A stretch of DNA of 64,000 nucleotides. It comes from Aureococcus anophagefferens. Taxonomy: Eukaryota > Sar > Pelagophyceae > Pelagomonadales > Pelagomonadaceae. Shown here in pieces: positions 9,201 through 20,800 of the stretch. The stretch spans positions 1,271,988-1,335,987 of the forward strand of contig NW_008705566.1 of NCBI RefSeq assembly GCF_000186865.1, given 5' to 3'. The number at the start of each line of letters is the position of its first letter. The stretch's first letter is position 1. A program made the position numbers and the translations under genes. The notes beneath the pieces are model-generated. The model worked only from the letters and a program-made list of their open reading frames with translations, made no database searches and was not told the DNA's origin.

Positions 9201-11625
9201 TTCCCCCGCGGCCATCGGCTTCGAAAGAGCCGTCGGCGACCACGCTCCGCCGCGGGCCGTCCCCGCGGCCAGGGCCGCCCCCGCCAGGGCCGCGGCCGGT
9301 CGCTCGATGAGCCACCTCGACTTCGCGAACACCGCGGGCCTGGGCCACGGCGAAAGCAGGTCCGCGCAGGCGGGGCGCAGAGCCGCCTGGCTCTCCGGTT
9401 CCGCCGGGGCCATCGGCTTCGAAAGAGCCGCGGGACCGCGGCAGGGCCGCCGCGGCGGCGCGCCGCCCTTGCGGGACGGCCTCCGGGACGACAGCGCGTG
9501 GATTGTCCAGGACCTCGAGCGACAGCGGATCGCCAAGGCCCAGAACAACGCGGGCCTCATCCGGGGCCACGACCAACCCAGGATCGAGCAGGCGGAGCGC
9601 AGAGCCGCCTGGCTCTCCGGTTCCGAGGCCGCCAAGGCGGCGCGAGCGCGCGCGGCCGCCCCCGCCAGGGACGCGGCCGGTCGCTCGATGAGCCACTCCG
9701 ACTTCGCGAACACCGCGGGCCTCATCAGGGGCCACGACCAGCCCAGGATCGAGCAGGCGGAGCGCAGAGCCGCCTGGCTCTCCGGTTCCGCCGCCGCCGA
9801 GGCGGCCCGCGCGGCCGCGGCCGCTGCCGCCCCCGCCAAGGCCGCGGCCGGTCGCTCGACGTTCCACTTCGCGTCCACCGCGGGCCTTGGCCACGGCCGG
9901 AGCAGGTCCGGGCAGGCGGAGCGCAGGGCCGCCTGGCTCCGCGGCGCCACCCGCGGCGGCTGGACCAGCCCCGGCCGATTCACGTCCCCCGCCTACGACT
10001 ACAGCGTGTCCGAGCAGGCGGCGCTCGACCCCGTCCGCTCCGACGGCCGCCTCTCGAAAGACAAGAACGCGTGGGAGGCCGCGTGGATGGCGACCACGAT
10101 CGCGAACGTCGAGCGCCGGGGCGAGAACGTCAGGGGCTACCAGCCGCGGCTCCCTCCGCCCACGACCGCGAACTACGACCGCAGCTACGTGCCGCCGGTC
10201 AGGGGCTACGTGCCGCCGCTCGGCGGCCGCGTCGCCGGATCCTTGAACCTCTTCACGCGGGCGGCCCGGGACAGGCGCGGCGCGGCCGGCGCCTCGCTGA
10301 GCCACTCCGACTTTTCGAACGTCGCGGGCCTCATGCAGGGCCCAGGCCCGAGCAAGTTCGAGCAGGCGGGGCGCAGAGCCGCCTGGCTGAGCGGGGCGCC
10401 GCCTGCGTCCCCGGCCGCGCTCGCTCCCCGGCGGGCCTTTGCCAACCCCGCCAAGGCCGCCGACTTCGGCTACGCGGACCGCGTCGCGTCGCCGGCGCCT
10501 GCTCGCACGAGCACTGGCATCGACTACAGCCGCTGGGCCGCCCCGGCCAGGGCCGCCCGCGCCGACGGCGGCGGCCTCGACGCGATCCGCTCCGACGGCC
10601 AGTTCATCGACGGGTGGACGCCGACGGCGAACACCGTCGCCGCGGCGGAGAGGTTAGCGGCCGGCGTCGCGGACGTCGTGAGAGACGGCGGCCGCTTCCT
10701 GCAGGCCTCCAGGGCCGACATGGACCACTTCGCCGACGCGGGCGCCTCGGCCGGGTACGGCCCCGCGGCCAGGTACGGCCCCGCGGCCAGGCCCGCCCCC
10801 GCGGCCAGGCCCGCCCCCGCCAGGGGCTACGTGCCGCCGCTGGGCGGCCGCGTCGGCGGATCCTTGGACGCCGCCTACGGTGGCTCGATGAGCCGCTCCG
10901 ACTTCTCGAATACCGCGGGCCTCATCAGGGGCCCGGGCCCAAGCAAGCCAGCGCAGGCGCAGCGCAGAGCCGCCTGGCTCTCCGGCGACCCCGCCGCCGA
11001 GGCGGCCCGCGCGGCCGCGGCCGCCCCCGCCATGCGCCACGACCGACGCAACTCCAAGCAGACGGGGCGCAGATACGCGGCGCGAGGGCGCGCGGCCGCC
11101 GCCGACTTCGACTTTTCGAACACCGCGGGCCTCATCAGGGGCCCGGGCCCAAGCAAGCCAGCGCAGGCGGCGCGCAGAGCCGCCTGGCTCTCCGGTTCCC
11201 CCGCCGCCGAGGCGGCCGCCCCCGCCATGCGCCACGACCGACGCAACTCCAAGCAGACGGGGCGCAGATACGCGGCGCAAGAGCGCGCGTCCGCCCCCGC
11301 GGGCCTCGACTTCGGGAACACCGCGGGCCTCATCAGGGGCCCGGGCCCAAGCAAGCCAGAGCAGGCGCAGCGCAGAGCCGCCTGGCTCTCCGGTGACCCC
11401 GCCGCCGAGGCGGCCCGCGCGGCCGCGGCCGCCCCCGCCCAGCGCCGCGACCGACGCAACTCCAAGCAGAAGGGCCGCAGATTCGGCTGGCTCACCGGTT
11501 CCTCCAGTGCGAGTGGCTCGACGCTCAACTCCGAGAACACCGCGGGCCTCATCAGGGGCCCTGGCCCAAGCAAGTCCGAGCAGGCGCGGCGCAGAGCCGC
11601 CTGGTTCAACGACGTCGGCCATTAG
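6289..11625 (+). CDS. giant plastid-targeted disordered repeat protein with Trp-centred motifs
   Basis: The 1,778-residue product starts at the ATG at 6289, because a signal peptide (MITFLPLCALSAGVAAF) ending in the A|F step of stramenopile plastid presequences begins there. No globular domain is visible; Ala, Arg, Pro, Gly and Ser dominate and the net charge is basic. Three repeat classes occur. (1) A motif near FANTAGL-x6-EQAxRRAAWLSG, 13 clear copies beginning near nt 8320, 8518, 8716, 9112, 9304, 9545, 9685, 9860, 10297, 10890, 11110, 11310 and 11525, plus degenerate FASTAG/WLSE versions in the N-terminal half. (2) A helical LQELQRRRxANAKD unit, four copies, three of them followed by a PPLGGR-SLNAF box. 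(3) An AAL-x-RSDGR ... AWEAAWxATTIAN module near the N-terminus and at about 10010-10120. Class 3 also opens the gene at 63567. The function is unknown; see findings for a pyrenoid-linker hypothesis. Confidence 0.8.
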   Translation: MITFLPLCALSAGVAAFTAPPPQRALTALRVAILDEQRSVASVDGTYGTQAEAAAQAALAELRSDRRPKQSAWGAAWVATTLANVEGLKKNKERFAPPRRHPALGGAPTLRRDDSVRMLQELQRRRMANAKDTRARILEVQRAAGHAPPLGGSLNAFPSAGRRGGGGVDTLGRDDSVRKLQELQRRRIANAKDTRARILEVQRAAAQAKGYVPPLGGRAAASLNAFAQSKPRAYAQDEPKAFTRRLHADAPAWLAGDAGRVERSAAEQALADMERQRRASAAPAKAAARSKIDRLASMAGALQGTGATPAARPKAAPAMAATPPPAGAAAASPKTRLASAEATPDKAAGDGFMNHFASTAGAVKGNDAGFKPATGASSDGFKPATGASSDGFKPATAASSDTPEWLSEAPAPTWTPTRKPAAGGTYTPAAATPAPATRAAPTTQLKATAAPVEATPDTAVTDGFMNHFASTAGTFQGKKDDGFKPATAASSDTPSWLSEAPAPSWKPSRAPVEGGTWQASATPAPATFAPATPAPATSAPAGVTRGPDGRLREGGATASPMATSAQASPMATPAQASPMATSAQASPMATSAQASPMATPAQASPMATPAQARTAAASPRARPTPDKAAADWLSAATQASPAARAAPAARAAPRARAAPAKFAAGPSMTYSPAEAAAAGSMSRHFANTAGLGHSPSMSEQAARRAAWFSGAPAAIGFERAVGDHAPPRAAPAARAAPANVAAAGSMSRHFANTAGLGRSPSMSEQAARRAAWFSGSSAAIGFERAVGDHAPPRAVPAARAAPAYAAAGRSMSHLDFANTAGLGHGRSRSAQAGRRAAWLSGSAGAIGFERAAGPRPGRGGGAPTLQGPRPGRGGGAPTLQDDTAWLLQELEQQRIAKAQDQEARILNIQRAAAQGAAKGYAPPLGGRVARSLDAFTPAGGSMSRHFANTAGLGHSPSTSEQAARRAAWFSGSPAAIGFERAVGDHAPPRAVPAARAAPARAAAGRSMSHLDFANTAGLGHGESRSAQAGRRAAWLSGSAGAIGFERAAGPRQGRRGGAPPLRDGLRDDSAWIVQDLERQRIAKAQNNAGLIRGHDQPRIEQAERRAAWLSGSEAAKAARARAAAPARDAAGRSMSHSDFANTAGLIRGHDQPRIEQAERRAAWLSGSAAAEAARAAAAAAAPAKAAAGRSTFHFASTAGLGHGRSRSGQAERRAAWLRGATRGGWTSPGRFTSPAYDYSVSEQAALDPVRSDGRLSKDKNAWEAAWMATTIANVERRGENVRGYQPRLPPPTTANYDRSYVPPVRGYVPPLGGRVAGSLNLFTRAARDRRGAAGASLSHSDFSNVAGLMQGPGPSKFEQAGRRAAWLSGAPPASPAALAPRRAFANPAKAADFGYADRVASPAPARTSTGIDYSRWAAPARAARADGGGLDAIRSDGQFIDGWTPTANTVAAAERLAAGVADVVRDGGRFLQASRADMDHFADAGASAGYGPAARYGPAARPAPAARPAPARGYVPPLGGRVGGSLDAAYGGSMSRSDFSNTAGLIRGPGPSKPAQAQRRAAWLSGDPAAEAARAAAAAPAMRHDRRNSKQTGRRYAARGRAAAADFDFSNTAGLIRGPGPSKPAQAARRAAWLSGSPAAEAAAPAMRHDRRNSKQTGRRYAAQERASAPAGLDFGNTAGLIRGPGPSKPEQAQRRAAWLSGDPAAEAARAAAAAPAQRRDRRNSKQKGRRFGWLTGSSSASGSTLNSENTAGLIRGPGPSKSEQARRRAAWFNDVGH
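7960..8121 (+). repeat. 27-bp tandem repeat inside the plastid repeat protein gene (6 units)
   Basis: Six in-frame 27-bp units encode the nonapeptide ASPMA(T)(S/P)AQ. They are nearly identical, differing mainly at one codon (Ser/Pro), so they look recently amplified. The unit length is a multiple of three, so copy-number change would not break the frame. Confidence 0.9.
8843..8929 (+). repeat. tandem duplication inside the plastid repeat protein gene
   Basis: A roughly 42-bp segment encoding GPRPGRGGGAPTLQ is present twice head to tail and in frame, the two copies differing by about one base. It is a further sign of recent internal amplification in this gene. Confidence 0.8.
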
Positions 11626-11807
11626 CCATCCCTAAGTGTGATGTCGTCGACGTAACCGATCGCGCCACCGCACGCGAGGCCCCCCGGACGGGCGGCCATC
11701 GTGCGGGGCTTATCCGGGCGGGAGCGCGGAGACCTCGGCGCGGGTCGGGGCGGGGGTCGCGCGCGCTACGGAAGCGGGGGGGACGCGCGGCTAGCGCGGC
11801 GCGCGCG

Positions 11808-14800
11808 CTAGGGCTTCTTGCGGAGCGGGTTCGTGCCGCCGATGGTCTTGCTCGTGTCGTAGGCGTCGGCCATGTCGACGGAGACGGAGCCGCGCTCCTC
11901 GGCCTTGGAGGGCGAGAACATGCCGAAGCCCTTCTTCTTCTTGACGATCTTGGCCGTCGTCTTCGCGTCGACCTTGGACGCGGCCGCGAGGTCCTTCTTG
12001 AGCTGGCGGAGCTCGTCCTGCTGCTTCGAGAGGAGCTTCTTCATGTCGAGCTGCTCCTGGACGGTCATGAGGTTGGCGTCGCTGCCCTTCTGGGGCTTGT
12101 CCGCGCGCCGCGCGAAGTTGCCCTCGGCCATCTCCAAATTCGTCGCGTCGAAGGACGACTTGCGCGAGCGCTGGGGCGCGGGCTCGAGGCAGGCGCACTT
12201 GAGGAAGGGGAAGAGCTCGATGACGATCTCGTGCCAGATGACGGCCCCAAAGTAGGCGAGGGACGAGCCGATGATCGCGAGCGTGACGTAGGAGAGGCCC
12301 TCGCGGACCGTCGGGTGCTTGCCGTCCTCGAGGTAGTCCGAGTCGAGCATGATGCCGAAGAGGCAGACGACGACGGAGCACGACAGCAGCAGGCCCTCGA
12401 CCGTGTTGTACTCGAAGACGTACTTGGCCATGTTCGTGTCGACGCGCTTGTGCAGCTTCCGGCTCATCGTGCCGACGTTCGCCTTGCGCGCGTCGCGCAT
12501 GGCCTGGTCCTTGTACATGGGGCTCGCCTTCTCCTCCTCGACCAGGTTCGCGATGCGCTCCGGGTTGCGCTCGACGAGCTGGGCGGCGAGCGCGGGCGAC
12601 GAGTAGGGCAGGTTCCGCATCTGGAGCACGAGCGAGCAGAAGAGGATGAGCAGGAGCACCGCGAGCTGGAACGACGCCGACGAGTGGAACATGATCGTCG
12701 TGAAGGCGAGGCAGGCCTTGCGCAGGACGACGACGACGATCCAGTAGGGCATGGACGGGATGAAGCGGTAGTAGAGCAGGCCGAGCGACGTCCGCGCGTG
12801 CGCGACCCGCTCGAGGTAGGGGCTCAGCCCCTCCTCGTGGCCGCCCTTGCCCGACGCGCGGAGGAGCTGGTCGTCGAAGATGAGCGCGCGCGTCCCGCCG
12901 CCGCGGAGCATGAAGTAGAGCAGCGCGGGGTAGCCCGCGATGTAGACGAAGCAGAAGATGATGGCCACGGGGTAGAGCTTCGCCTGCGTCTCGCCCGCGG
13001 TCCAGCAGATCACCGACGGGTCGCTGATGAGGTACTCCTTTTCCGTCCGCGCGCCGTCCTCGCTCACGACGCGGCCGCAGTTGAGCACGTCGAGCGTGTT
13101 CTCCGCGATGTAGAGGTAGATGAAGTAGAAGCCGTAGAGCAGCGCCGACGCGAGCTTGCCGTGGAGCCGGAGCATGGTCTTGCGCGCCTCGCGCTTGTTG
13201 TGCGAGTTCTTGCACTGGTTCGCGACGTACGCGCCGAGGTAGACGAGGTAGCAGGCGGCCGCGAGGACGACGGGCGCGAACTCGACCGCGAGCCAGCTCA
13301 CCTCGTAGGACACGGCGAAGGAGCACTCCGGCGGGAAGATGTCGAGGAAGTCGAGGTTGAAGATGGCGAGGCTCCGGTAGAAGTCCTTGAGCGCGCCCGG
13401 CCAGCGGATCTCCGTGCCCGCGAAGACGCTCAGCACCTGGAGGTAGTCGACGCCGATGGCCGCGACGGCGATCTCGACCTTGCGCTTCTTGAGCAGGTAG
13501 AAGAAGCCGCCGCCGACGAGGGCGGCCGCGCAGATCATGGCGATCATCAGCGCCTGGTTCGCGGGGCACTCGACGCACTCGCCGTAGGTCCGGTAGAACA
13601 GCGTCGGCTCGCCGGAGTCGTCCCAGCACTCGAGGTTCTTCGACCCGTCGTCGTGGCGGCTGTGGGCCGCGTCGCAGCAGTCGCCGCACTTCGTCGACGT
13701 GTAGCCCGTCGCGCAGACGTTGTCCTCGAGGCACGCGTCCGCGGGGCTGCACGGCGAGAAGTCGTAGCAGTAGAAGGGCCGGTGCTCGCGGTGCTCCGCG
13801 CAGACGACGTCGTAGTCCGCGTCGCCCAGGTCCAGGCGGTAGTAGCCCGACAGCGCGTAGGGCTCGACGGTGTGCAGGCTCGTGCCGTGCTTGTCGCACG
13901 CGGACCCGAGCGGGCACTCGACGCAGTACTCGTCGACCGCCGTGACGACCGTGCAGTTGTCGACGCCGCCGACGAGGAGCGACGTCGCGTCGCAGTGGGC
14001 GTCGCCCGGGTCGTCGCAGACGTCGAGGCAGACGCCGTCGGGCGTGAGGAAGGCCTCGCCGGCCTCCTGGCCGTAGTAGTCGTCCGCGCACGCGAACGAG
14101 ATCGCGCCGTCCTCCTTCGCGTAGGAGACGTCCTGCCCCGCGGCGGAGATGTTCACGGCCTTGGACCCGACGGGCACGGCGGGCGTCTCGCAGTAGATGT
14201 AGGGCTCGCCGCCGCCGTCGTCGACCTGCCAGAGGCTCAGCTGCGTGTCGCCGATGCTCACGGGCGCGCACGCGACGTCGCCGATGGTCACGCTGACGTT
14301 GCCCGCGGCGTCGGCCGTCTCCCCGAAGTTGTAGCCCAGCAGGGTCAGCACGGAGCCCGTCGCGTCGGGGCCCGAGGGGTAGACGGACCGCAGGCACGGC
14401 GGGTCGTACGCGAAGAACGACGGCTCGCTCGGCGTGCCGCCGGCCTCGACGACGACGTCGATGGACGCGCCCGCGCCCTCGGGCAGCACGAAGGTCACGA
14501 AGGTGTGCGTCGAGTGGCTCGCGTCGTGCGCGACGAGGTCGACGGCGACGCCGTCGAGCCGGATCGTCGGCACGGACACGCCGAAGTTCGCGCCGAAGAG
14601 CACGACCTCCGCGCCGCCCGTCGTCCGCAGGCCGCAGCCGTCGAGCGTCGCGCCCTCGCAGGCCGTGCGGCGGTCGCAGGTCGCGTCGACGCAGACCTCC
14701 TCGGTCCCGCCCTCGGGCACGTAGCAGCCCGCGAACGGCCGGAGCAGCGACCCGTCGTAGGCCTCGATGGCGACGTAGTAGATCTTGGGCGGCGAGAAGA

Positions 14801-17800
14801 CGAAGGTCACGTCCTCGCCGCTGGCGACGCAGCTGTCCGCGTCGTCGACGGCGCCGCAGGCCGTGACGACGACGGTCATGGGGCCGGGCGCTTCGCCCGC
14901 GGGCGACGACAGCGCGATCGCGTCACTCGAGTACGACGATATCGCGAGGCTCCCGTCCGCCGTCGAGAAGAGCGTCTCGCCGTCGATCTCGAAGGACACG
15001 ACGTAGTCGCTGCCGACGCCGAGGTGCGACCCCGTGATGGTCATCGGGACGCCGCCCTCGGTCGCGGCCTCGTCGGGCGAGACCGCGGCCACGACGGGCG
15101 CCGCGTAGGCGTAGGGCTCGACGGCGACCTGGCCGCCGACGTTGATCGTGAGGTCGTTGCGGCCCTGGCCCGCGCCGACGTTCAACACGATGGTCGAGTG
15201 GTCGTGGCTGACCGCGGACGTCGCGACGGCGCGGTCCGCGTCGAGCGGCAGCGATATCACGGGGTCGAGCCCAAAGTCGGAGCCCGTGATCGTGATCTGC
15301 CCGCCCGTGTTCGCCAGGGACAGGCTCGGCGGGTCCACGGAGGCGATGATCGGCGGGCGGTAGGCGACGGCTTCGGACGCGGCCTGGTCGACGACGGTGA
15401 CGACGGCCGCGAGGCCCGCGCCCTGGCCCGCGGGCGTCGAGACGACGACCTCGTTGTGGGTCCAGGAGACGACGGTGCAGGCGACGCCGCCGAGGGTCAC
15501 GGCGTCCTCGCCGGGGCCGAAATTGTCGCCGTAGAAGGTGAGCGCGTCGCCGCCCGCGGTGCCGACGAGCGTCGCGGAGACGCTGTCGATGGTCGGCGGG
15601 AGGTAGGAGATGCTGAGCGCGTCGGCCGTCTCGTTGGCGACGTAGGAGGGGTAGCCCGAGCTATAGACCGTGATGCGCGCGTCGGACCCCCCGGACTCGG
15701 GCACCTCGAACGTGAGCTTGCGGCACGTGTCGTCGATGTCGAGCGACGTGACGACGTCGTCGACGACCTCCAGGTCGCCGACGATCGTCGCCTGGACGCC
15801 GAAGCGGATGCTGCCGTCGTCCAGGACGACCTCGTCGTCGCCGACCCAGACCTCCATGGCGCCGGAGAAGTGGTAGCCCGCGACCGCGATGGTCCGCACC
15901 TCGCCGCCGTCCGTCTTGCCGTCCGTCCGGTAGCCGTCGGCGTCGGGCTGAAAGCGCGAGTCCTCCGTGACGACGCGCGGGGAGAGGATCTCGAAGCTGT
16001 GCTCCTCGCTCGCCTTGTCGCCGAGCTGCACGTAGAGCGCGCCCGTCGTGCCCCCGAGGTACGTGAGCGAGATGTGGTCGTGCGCGTAGGAGGAGATCTG
16101 CGCGGACGGGACCTTGGCGCCCTGGATGTAGACGGAGCCGTAGTCGGACGACGCGCCGAAGTTGCGGCCGCCGATCTCGACCTTGACCGTGCCCGCCGCG
16201 TCGCCGTCGGCCGTCGACAGCGACGTGATCGCGGGGCCCTCGTACTCGAAGCCGACGTTCCCGCTCGTCAGCACGATGGTCGGGTCCGCCGCGGAGCCCA
16301 CGGTCACGGTCACCGCGCGGACGTGGTCGTCGTCGGCCATGGCGGGCACGACGAACTCGACGCACTCGAGCCCGGCGCCGCACGCGCGAGTGTAGTCGCT
16401 GCCGCCGGGCGTCGCGCGCGTGAGCGAGTCGCCGTCCAGCGCGATGGTCTCCCCGTCGACGACGACCTCGACGTAGCTCTGGCTGTACTGGAGGCCGAGG
16501 TCCGTGCCGTTGATGACGACGACGGCGCCGCCGGCCGTCGGCACGTAGCGCGGCCGGAGGTCGAAGACCTCCGGCGTCGCGTAGCTCAGGGACCCGCCGG
16601 GCTCGGACGTCTGGCCCGCGACCTCCACGGTGAAGGAGAGGCCCTCGCCGAGGCCCGGCGACGTCAGGCACTCGAGCGCGCCGTCGCCGACGAGCGTGCA
16701 GTTGCGCGCGGCGTACTCCGTGCCGCTCGGCCCGTAGCTGACGCTCTCGACCATGCCCTGCTCCGCGCCGAAATTCGCGCCGGAGACGCGCACGACCTCG
16801 CCGCCGCCGATGGCCATCTCCGTCGCGTCGCCGACGACCTCGGCCCAGGTCACGGACGGCGGCTCGACGCGCGTCGACGGCGCCGTCGAGTTCTGGCCCG
16901 CGATGACGACCTTCCAGCGGTGGCCCGTGCCGACGGCCGCGACCGTCGTGCACTGGAGGGCCTCGTGGGCCTCGTGGATGACGCAGCCGCACGACGACGC
17001 CGTGCAGGCCCCGTACTCGTAGCCCGTCGGGCCGTACGTCACCGCGTCGATGAACGCGTCGTCGGTGCCGAAGTTGCCGCCGTGGACGAGCAGCGTCTCG
17101 TTGCCCACGGCCAGGAACCCCTCGCGGTCCGGCAGCGCCAGGTAGCTCTCCTCGTAGTAGGTCACGTAGGGCGACCCGTAGCCCAGGCCCGCCGCGTAGG
17201 TCGGGCTCGTCTGCCCCTCGACGGTCAGCTTCGCGTGGTGGTCGAGGCCCACGCCGGGGCCCGTCGTGCACGCGGCCTTGGTGTGGGCGACGACGACGGC
17301 GCAGGCGCCGTCGCCCGCGTAGAGGCTCGCGCCCGGCGCCGGGCCGTAGCTCAGCGTCGGCTCCGTGCCCGTGGGGCCGAAGTTCGTCCCCGTCAGGTAG
17401 ACCGTCGCGCCGCCGGCCGTCGACGACGTCGTGAGCGCGCCCGTGACGCCCGTGACCGTCGGCGGCGCGTAGTCCACCGTCGCCGCCGACGCGGCGGACG
17501 CGCGGCCCGCGACGGTGACGACCCAGGCGTGGCCCGTGCCCGCGCCGGGGGCCGAGACGCACTCGACGTGCGTGTGGTCGTGCAGGACCGCGCAGCCCGT
17601 CGCTTCGTAGCGCGCCCCGTCGTCCCCGCCGTAGGTCGCGGAGACGACGCTCGACTCCGCGCCGAAGTTCGTGCCCTGCAGCACGACGCGCGAGCCTCCC
17701 TCCGTCGGCATCGTTTCGACGGACGGGCTCGACGACGTCTGGCAGTAGCAGGACCACGCGTCGGTGCCTTGCACGTCGTTCCAATAGCCGAATTTCAGGT

Positions 17801-20800
17801 ACGATGCCCCGTAGCCCATCGATCCGACCATCGTCGCGTGCCACTCGAGACCGGATGAGTCGTTCGGCTCGTTCTCGCTCCAATAGGAGAAGGACGAGCC
17901 GCAGCCGTCGAACCAGGTCCAGTCGGCGTCCGCGTCGGTCCAGTCGTCGAACGCGTCGTAGCCTAACCACGCGTTCGTGAACCCGTCGTCGTGGAGCCGC
18001 GTCGCGAGCGCGAGGTTCTGCTCCGCGTTGGCGACGCAGGGCATGGTCGCGCCGGCGCCGGCGCAGGCGGCGGCGCAGTCGTCGAAGGTCAGGTCGCCCT
18101 CGTAGCCGTAGGGCGCCGCGTCCGGCGCGACGACGACGACGTCGACGGCCGCCGCGCCGTACGCGAGGCCCAGGCTCTCCGCGTTGTACTCGGCCGTCGT
18201 GCCGACGTACTGCGTCGCCGCGCCGCTGACGCCGATGATCGCGACCCAGTACGTCGTCGCGCCGTAGCCCGGGGACGTCTCGCACGCGACGCGCGTGCCG
18301 TCGGCCGAGTCCCAGGCGTAGGCCGCGCAGGCCCAGGTCGATCCGAGGTCCGCGGCCTCGGCGGCGTAGTAGATCAAGACCGTGTCCTCGAGCCAGCTCC
18401 CGCAGAGCGTGTCGTCGCTCGGCGCCGCGGCGCACGTCTCCGAGACGCCGACGCACGCGCCGCCGCAGGCCTTTTCGCCGTCGCCGCAGTAGCCGTCGCA
18501 GCGCGGACCGAAGCTCGTCCCCTCCAGCGTGACGTCGCCGCCGCCGGCCGTGTCGAAGTCGCCGTCCGTGACGAGGCCGGAGATCGTCGGCGCCGCGTAG
18601 GACGTCGTGAACGCGCCGGTCGCGGTCCACGCGGACGTGCCCGGCGCGGCGATCGTCGCGGTCCAGTGGTGGAGCGCGCCGACGCCCTCGTCCGTGGAGC
18701 ACGTGATCTCCGTGCCCGGCGTCGTCACGGAGCAGCCGTAGGCGTAGTAGGTCGCGCCGTCGGCGCCGTTGCCGTAGGTCATGGTCACCGCGACGCCCGC
18801 GGAATCGCCGTAGGGCCCGAGGTTCGCGCCGGAGATGACCACGGTCTCGCCGCCGACCACGGAGAGCGTCGACTGGGACACGGACGTCAGGGCGACGTCG
18901 TTGACGTCGTTGACGGTCACGAGCACCGTCACGGTCGCCGAGTAGGCCTCCTCCGTGTCCGTCTCCGTCGCGACGATCGTCAGCGTGTAGCTCGTCGCCG
19001 TCTCGTAGTCGAGGCCCGCGTCCGCGGCGACGGAGAGCACGTTGTGGGCGGCGCTGAAGAGCCCCGCGTCGTCGCCGGCCGTGATGACGTACTGGAGCGA
19101 GTCGCCGTCGATGTCCGAGCAGCCGAGCTCGCCGAGCGCCGCGGGCCCGCCGTTCTCGTCGACGGCGCCGAGGTCCAGCGTGGCGTCCCCGACCGCGAAG
19201 GTCGGCGCCTGGTTCTCGTTGGTGCAGAGCTCGCAGTCCGTGCACTCGTCGCAGCCGCCGCCCGCGCAGAAGAGGCCGGCGGCGCAGTCGGCGCAGTCGC
19301 CGAGCTCGTCGTGCGACGACGCGTCCGTCGCCGCGTCCTCGAGGAAGGTCTGCGCGGGGCAGAGGGAGCAGGCGGAGGCGCCGGCGCTGTCGACGTAGCG
19401 CCCCGCGCGGCAGACCGTGCACTCGGCGTTGCCCTCGCCGCCCGCGAACGTGCCCGCGGCGCAGGACGCGCAGTCCTCCGCGCCGCCCGTCGAGTAGGTG
19501 CCGGCCGCGCACGACGAACAGTCGGCGTAGGAGTCGTGCAGGGCCGCGTCCGTGCCATCGTCCGCGTTGTAGGTGCCCGAGGCGCAGGGCGTGCACGAGG
19601 CCTGGGCCTCGAACGCGACGTAGTAACCGGCGGCGCACACGGAGCACCCCGACGCGCCGGTCCCGCTGTAGGTCCCCGCCGCGCAGGCGTCGCAGGACGA
19701 CGCGCCGGTGCCGCTGTAGGTCCCCGCCGCGCAGTCGACGCAGTCGACGACGTTGTCGTGGAGCGTCTCGTCGAGGCCGTCGTCCTCGAGGTACGTGCCC
19801 GCGGCGCAGCTCGCGCAGGTCGCGGCGCCGTTCGCCGCGCTGTAGGTCCCCGCGGGGCACACGAGGCAGTCCGCGGCCGTGTCGTGGTCGTCGAGGGACG
19901 CGGAGTCCGCCAGGAATCGGCCCGCGGCGCACTGCGTGCACGCCGACGACCCGGCGAGCGAGTACGAGCCCGCGGAGCAGGTCGCGTACTCGGAGCTGCC
20001 CGCCTCGCAGTAGGCGCCGGCCGGGCAGGTCGTGCACGTCTCCAGCCCCCCGGGGGAGTAGGTGCCGGCGTCGCAGGTGACGCAGTACGCGTCGGACGAG
20101 TGCGGGTACGTGCCCGCGGGGCACGCGGAGCACGACTCGATGCCGCCGCTGCAGGCGTCGCCGTCGTCGGGGCAGGACTCGTCGCTGTAGGAGCCGTCGG
20201 GGCAGGCCTCGCAGGCCGCGCTGTTCGCGCTCGCCGCGAAGGTGCCGGCCTCGCACGGGAGCGCCGACTCCGCGCGCTCCGGGCAGTAGTAGCCCGCGGG
20301 GCAGTCGTCGCACGCGCTCGCCTCGAAGTCCGTCTGGTAGGTGCCCGCGGCGCAGGACGCGCAGACGACGCCGCCCGTGGACCCGCTGTAGGTGCCCGGC
20401 TCGCAGGCCGTGCACGAGCACGAGCCGTCGTTGACCGCGTAGCGGCCGACCTCGCAGCTCGTGCAGCTCGTCAGGCCGATGGACGGGCCGTAGGAGCCCG
20501 CCGGGCACGAGTAGCACGTCGCCTGGCCCGCGTAGGGCTGGTACGTGCCCGGGTCGCACTCGGGGCAGCTCGAGCAGGACCCGCACTCGGCGTCGCAGCC
20601 GGACTCGTAGACGGCCGTGGTGACGCAGGACGTGTCGCAGCCGCTCCAGCCCATGAAGCCGTCGCAGGTCGTGGAGCAGGACTCGGAGTAGTACCTGCGC
20701 CGCGGGGGTCGGGCCGCGCGCGCGCGGCGCGTCGGAGGCTACGCACTCGCAGTCGCGGTTGCACGAGCCGCACGTGTAGCCGTTCGCGCCGTAGGTCCCC

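Noticed and set aside
12231..17858. 1,875-aa plus-strand open frame opposite the giant receptor gene
   Set aside because: It is antisense to TIG/Cys-rich coding sequence and is Arg/Asp/Val-rich without any domain; high GC content leaves few stop codons.
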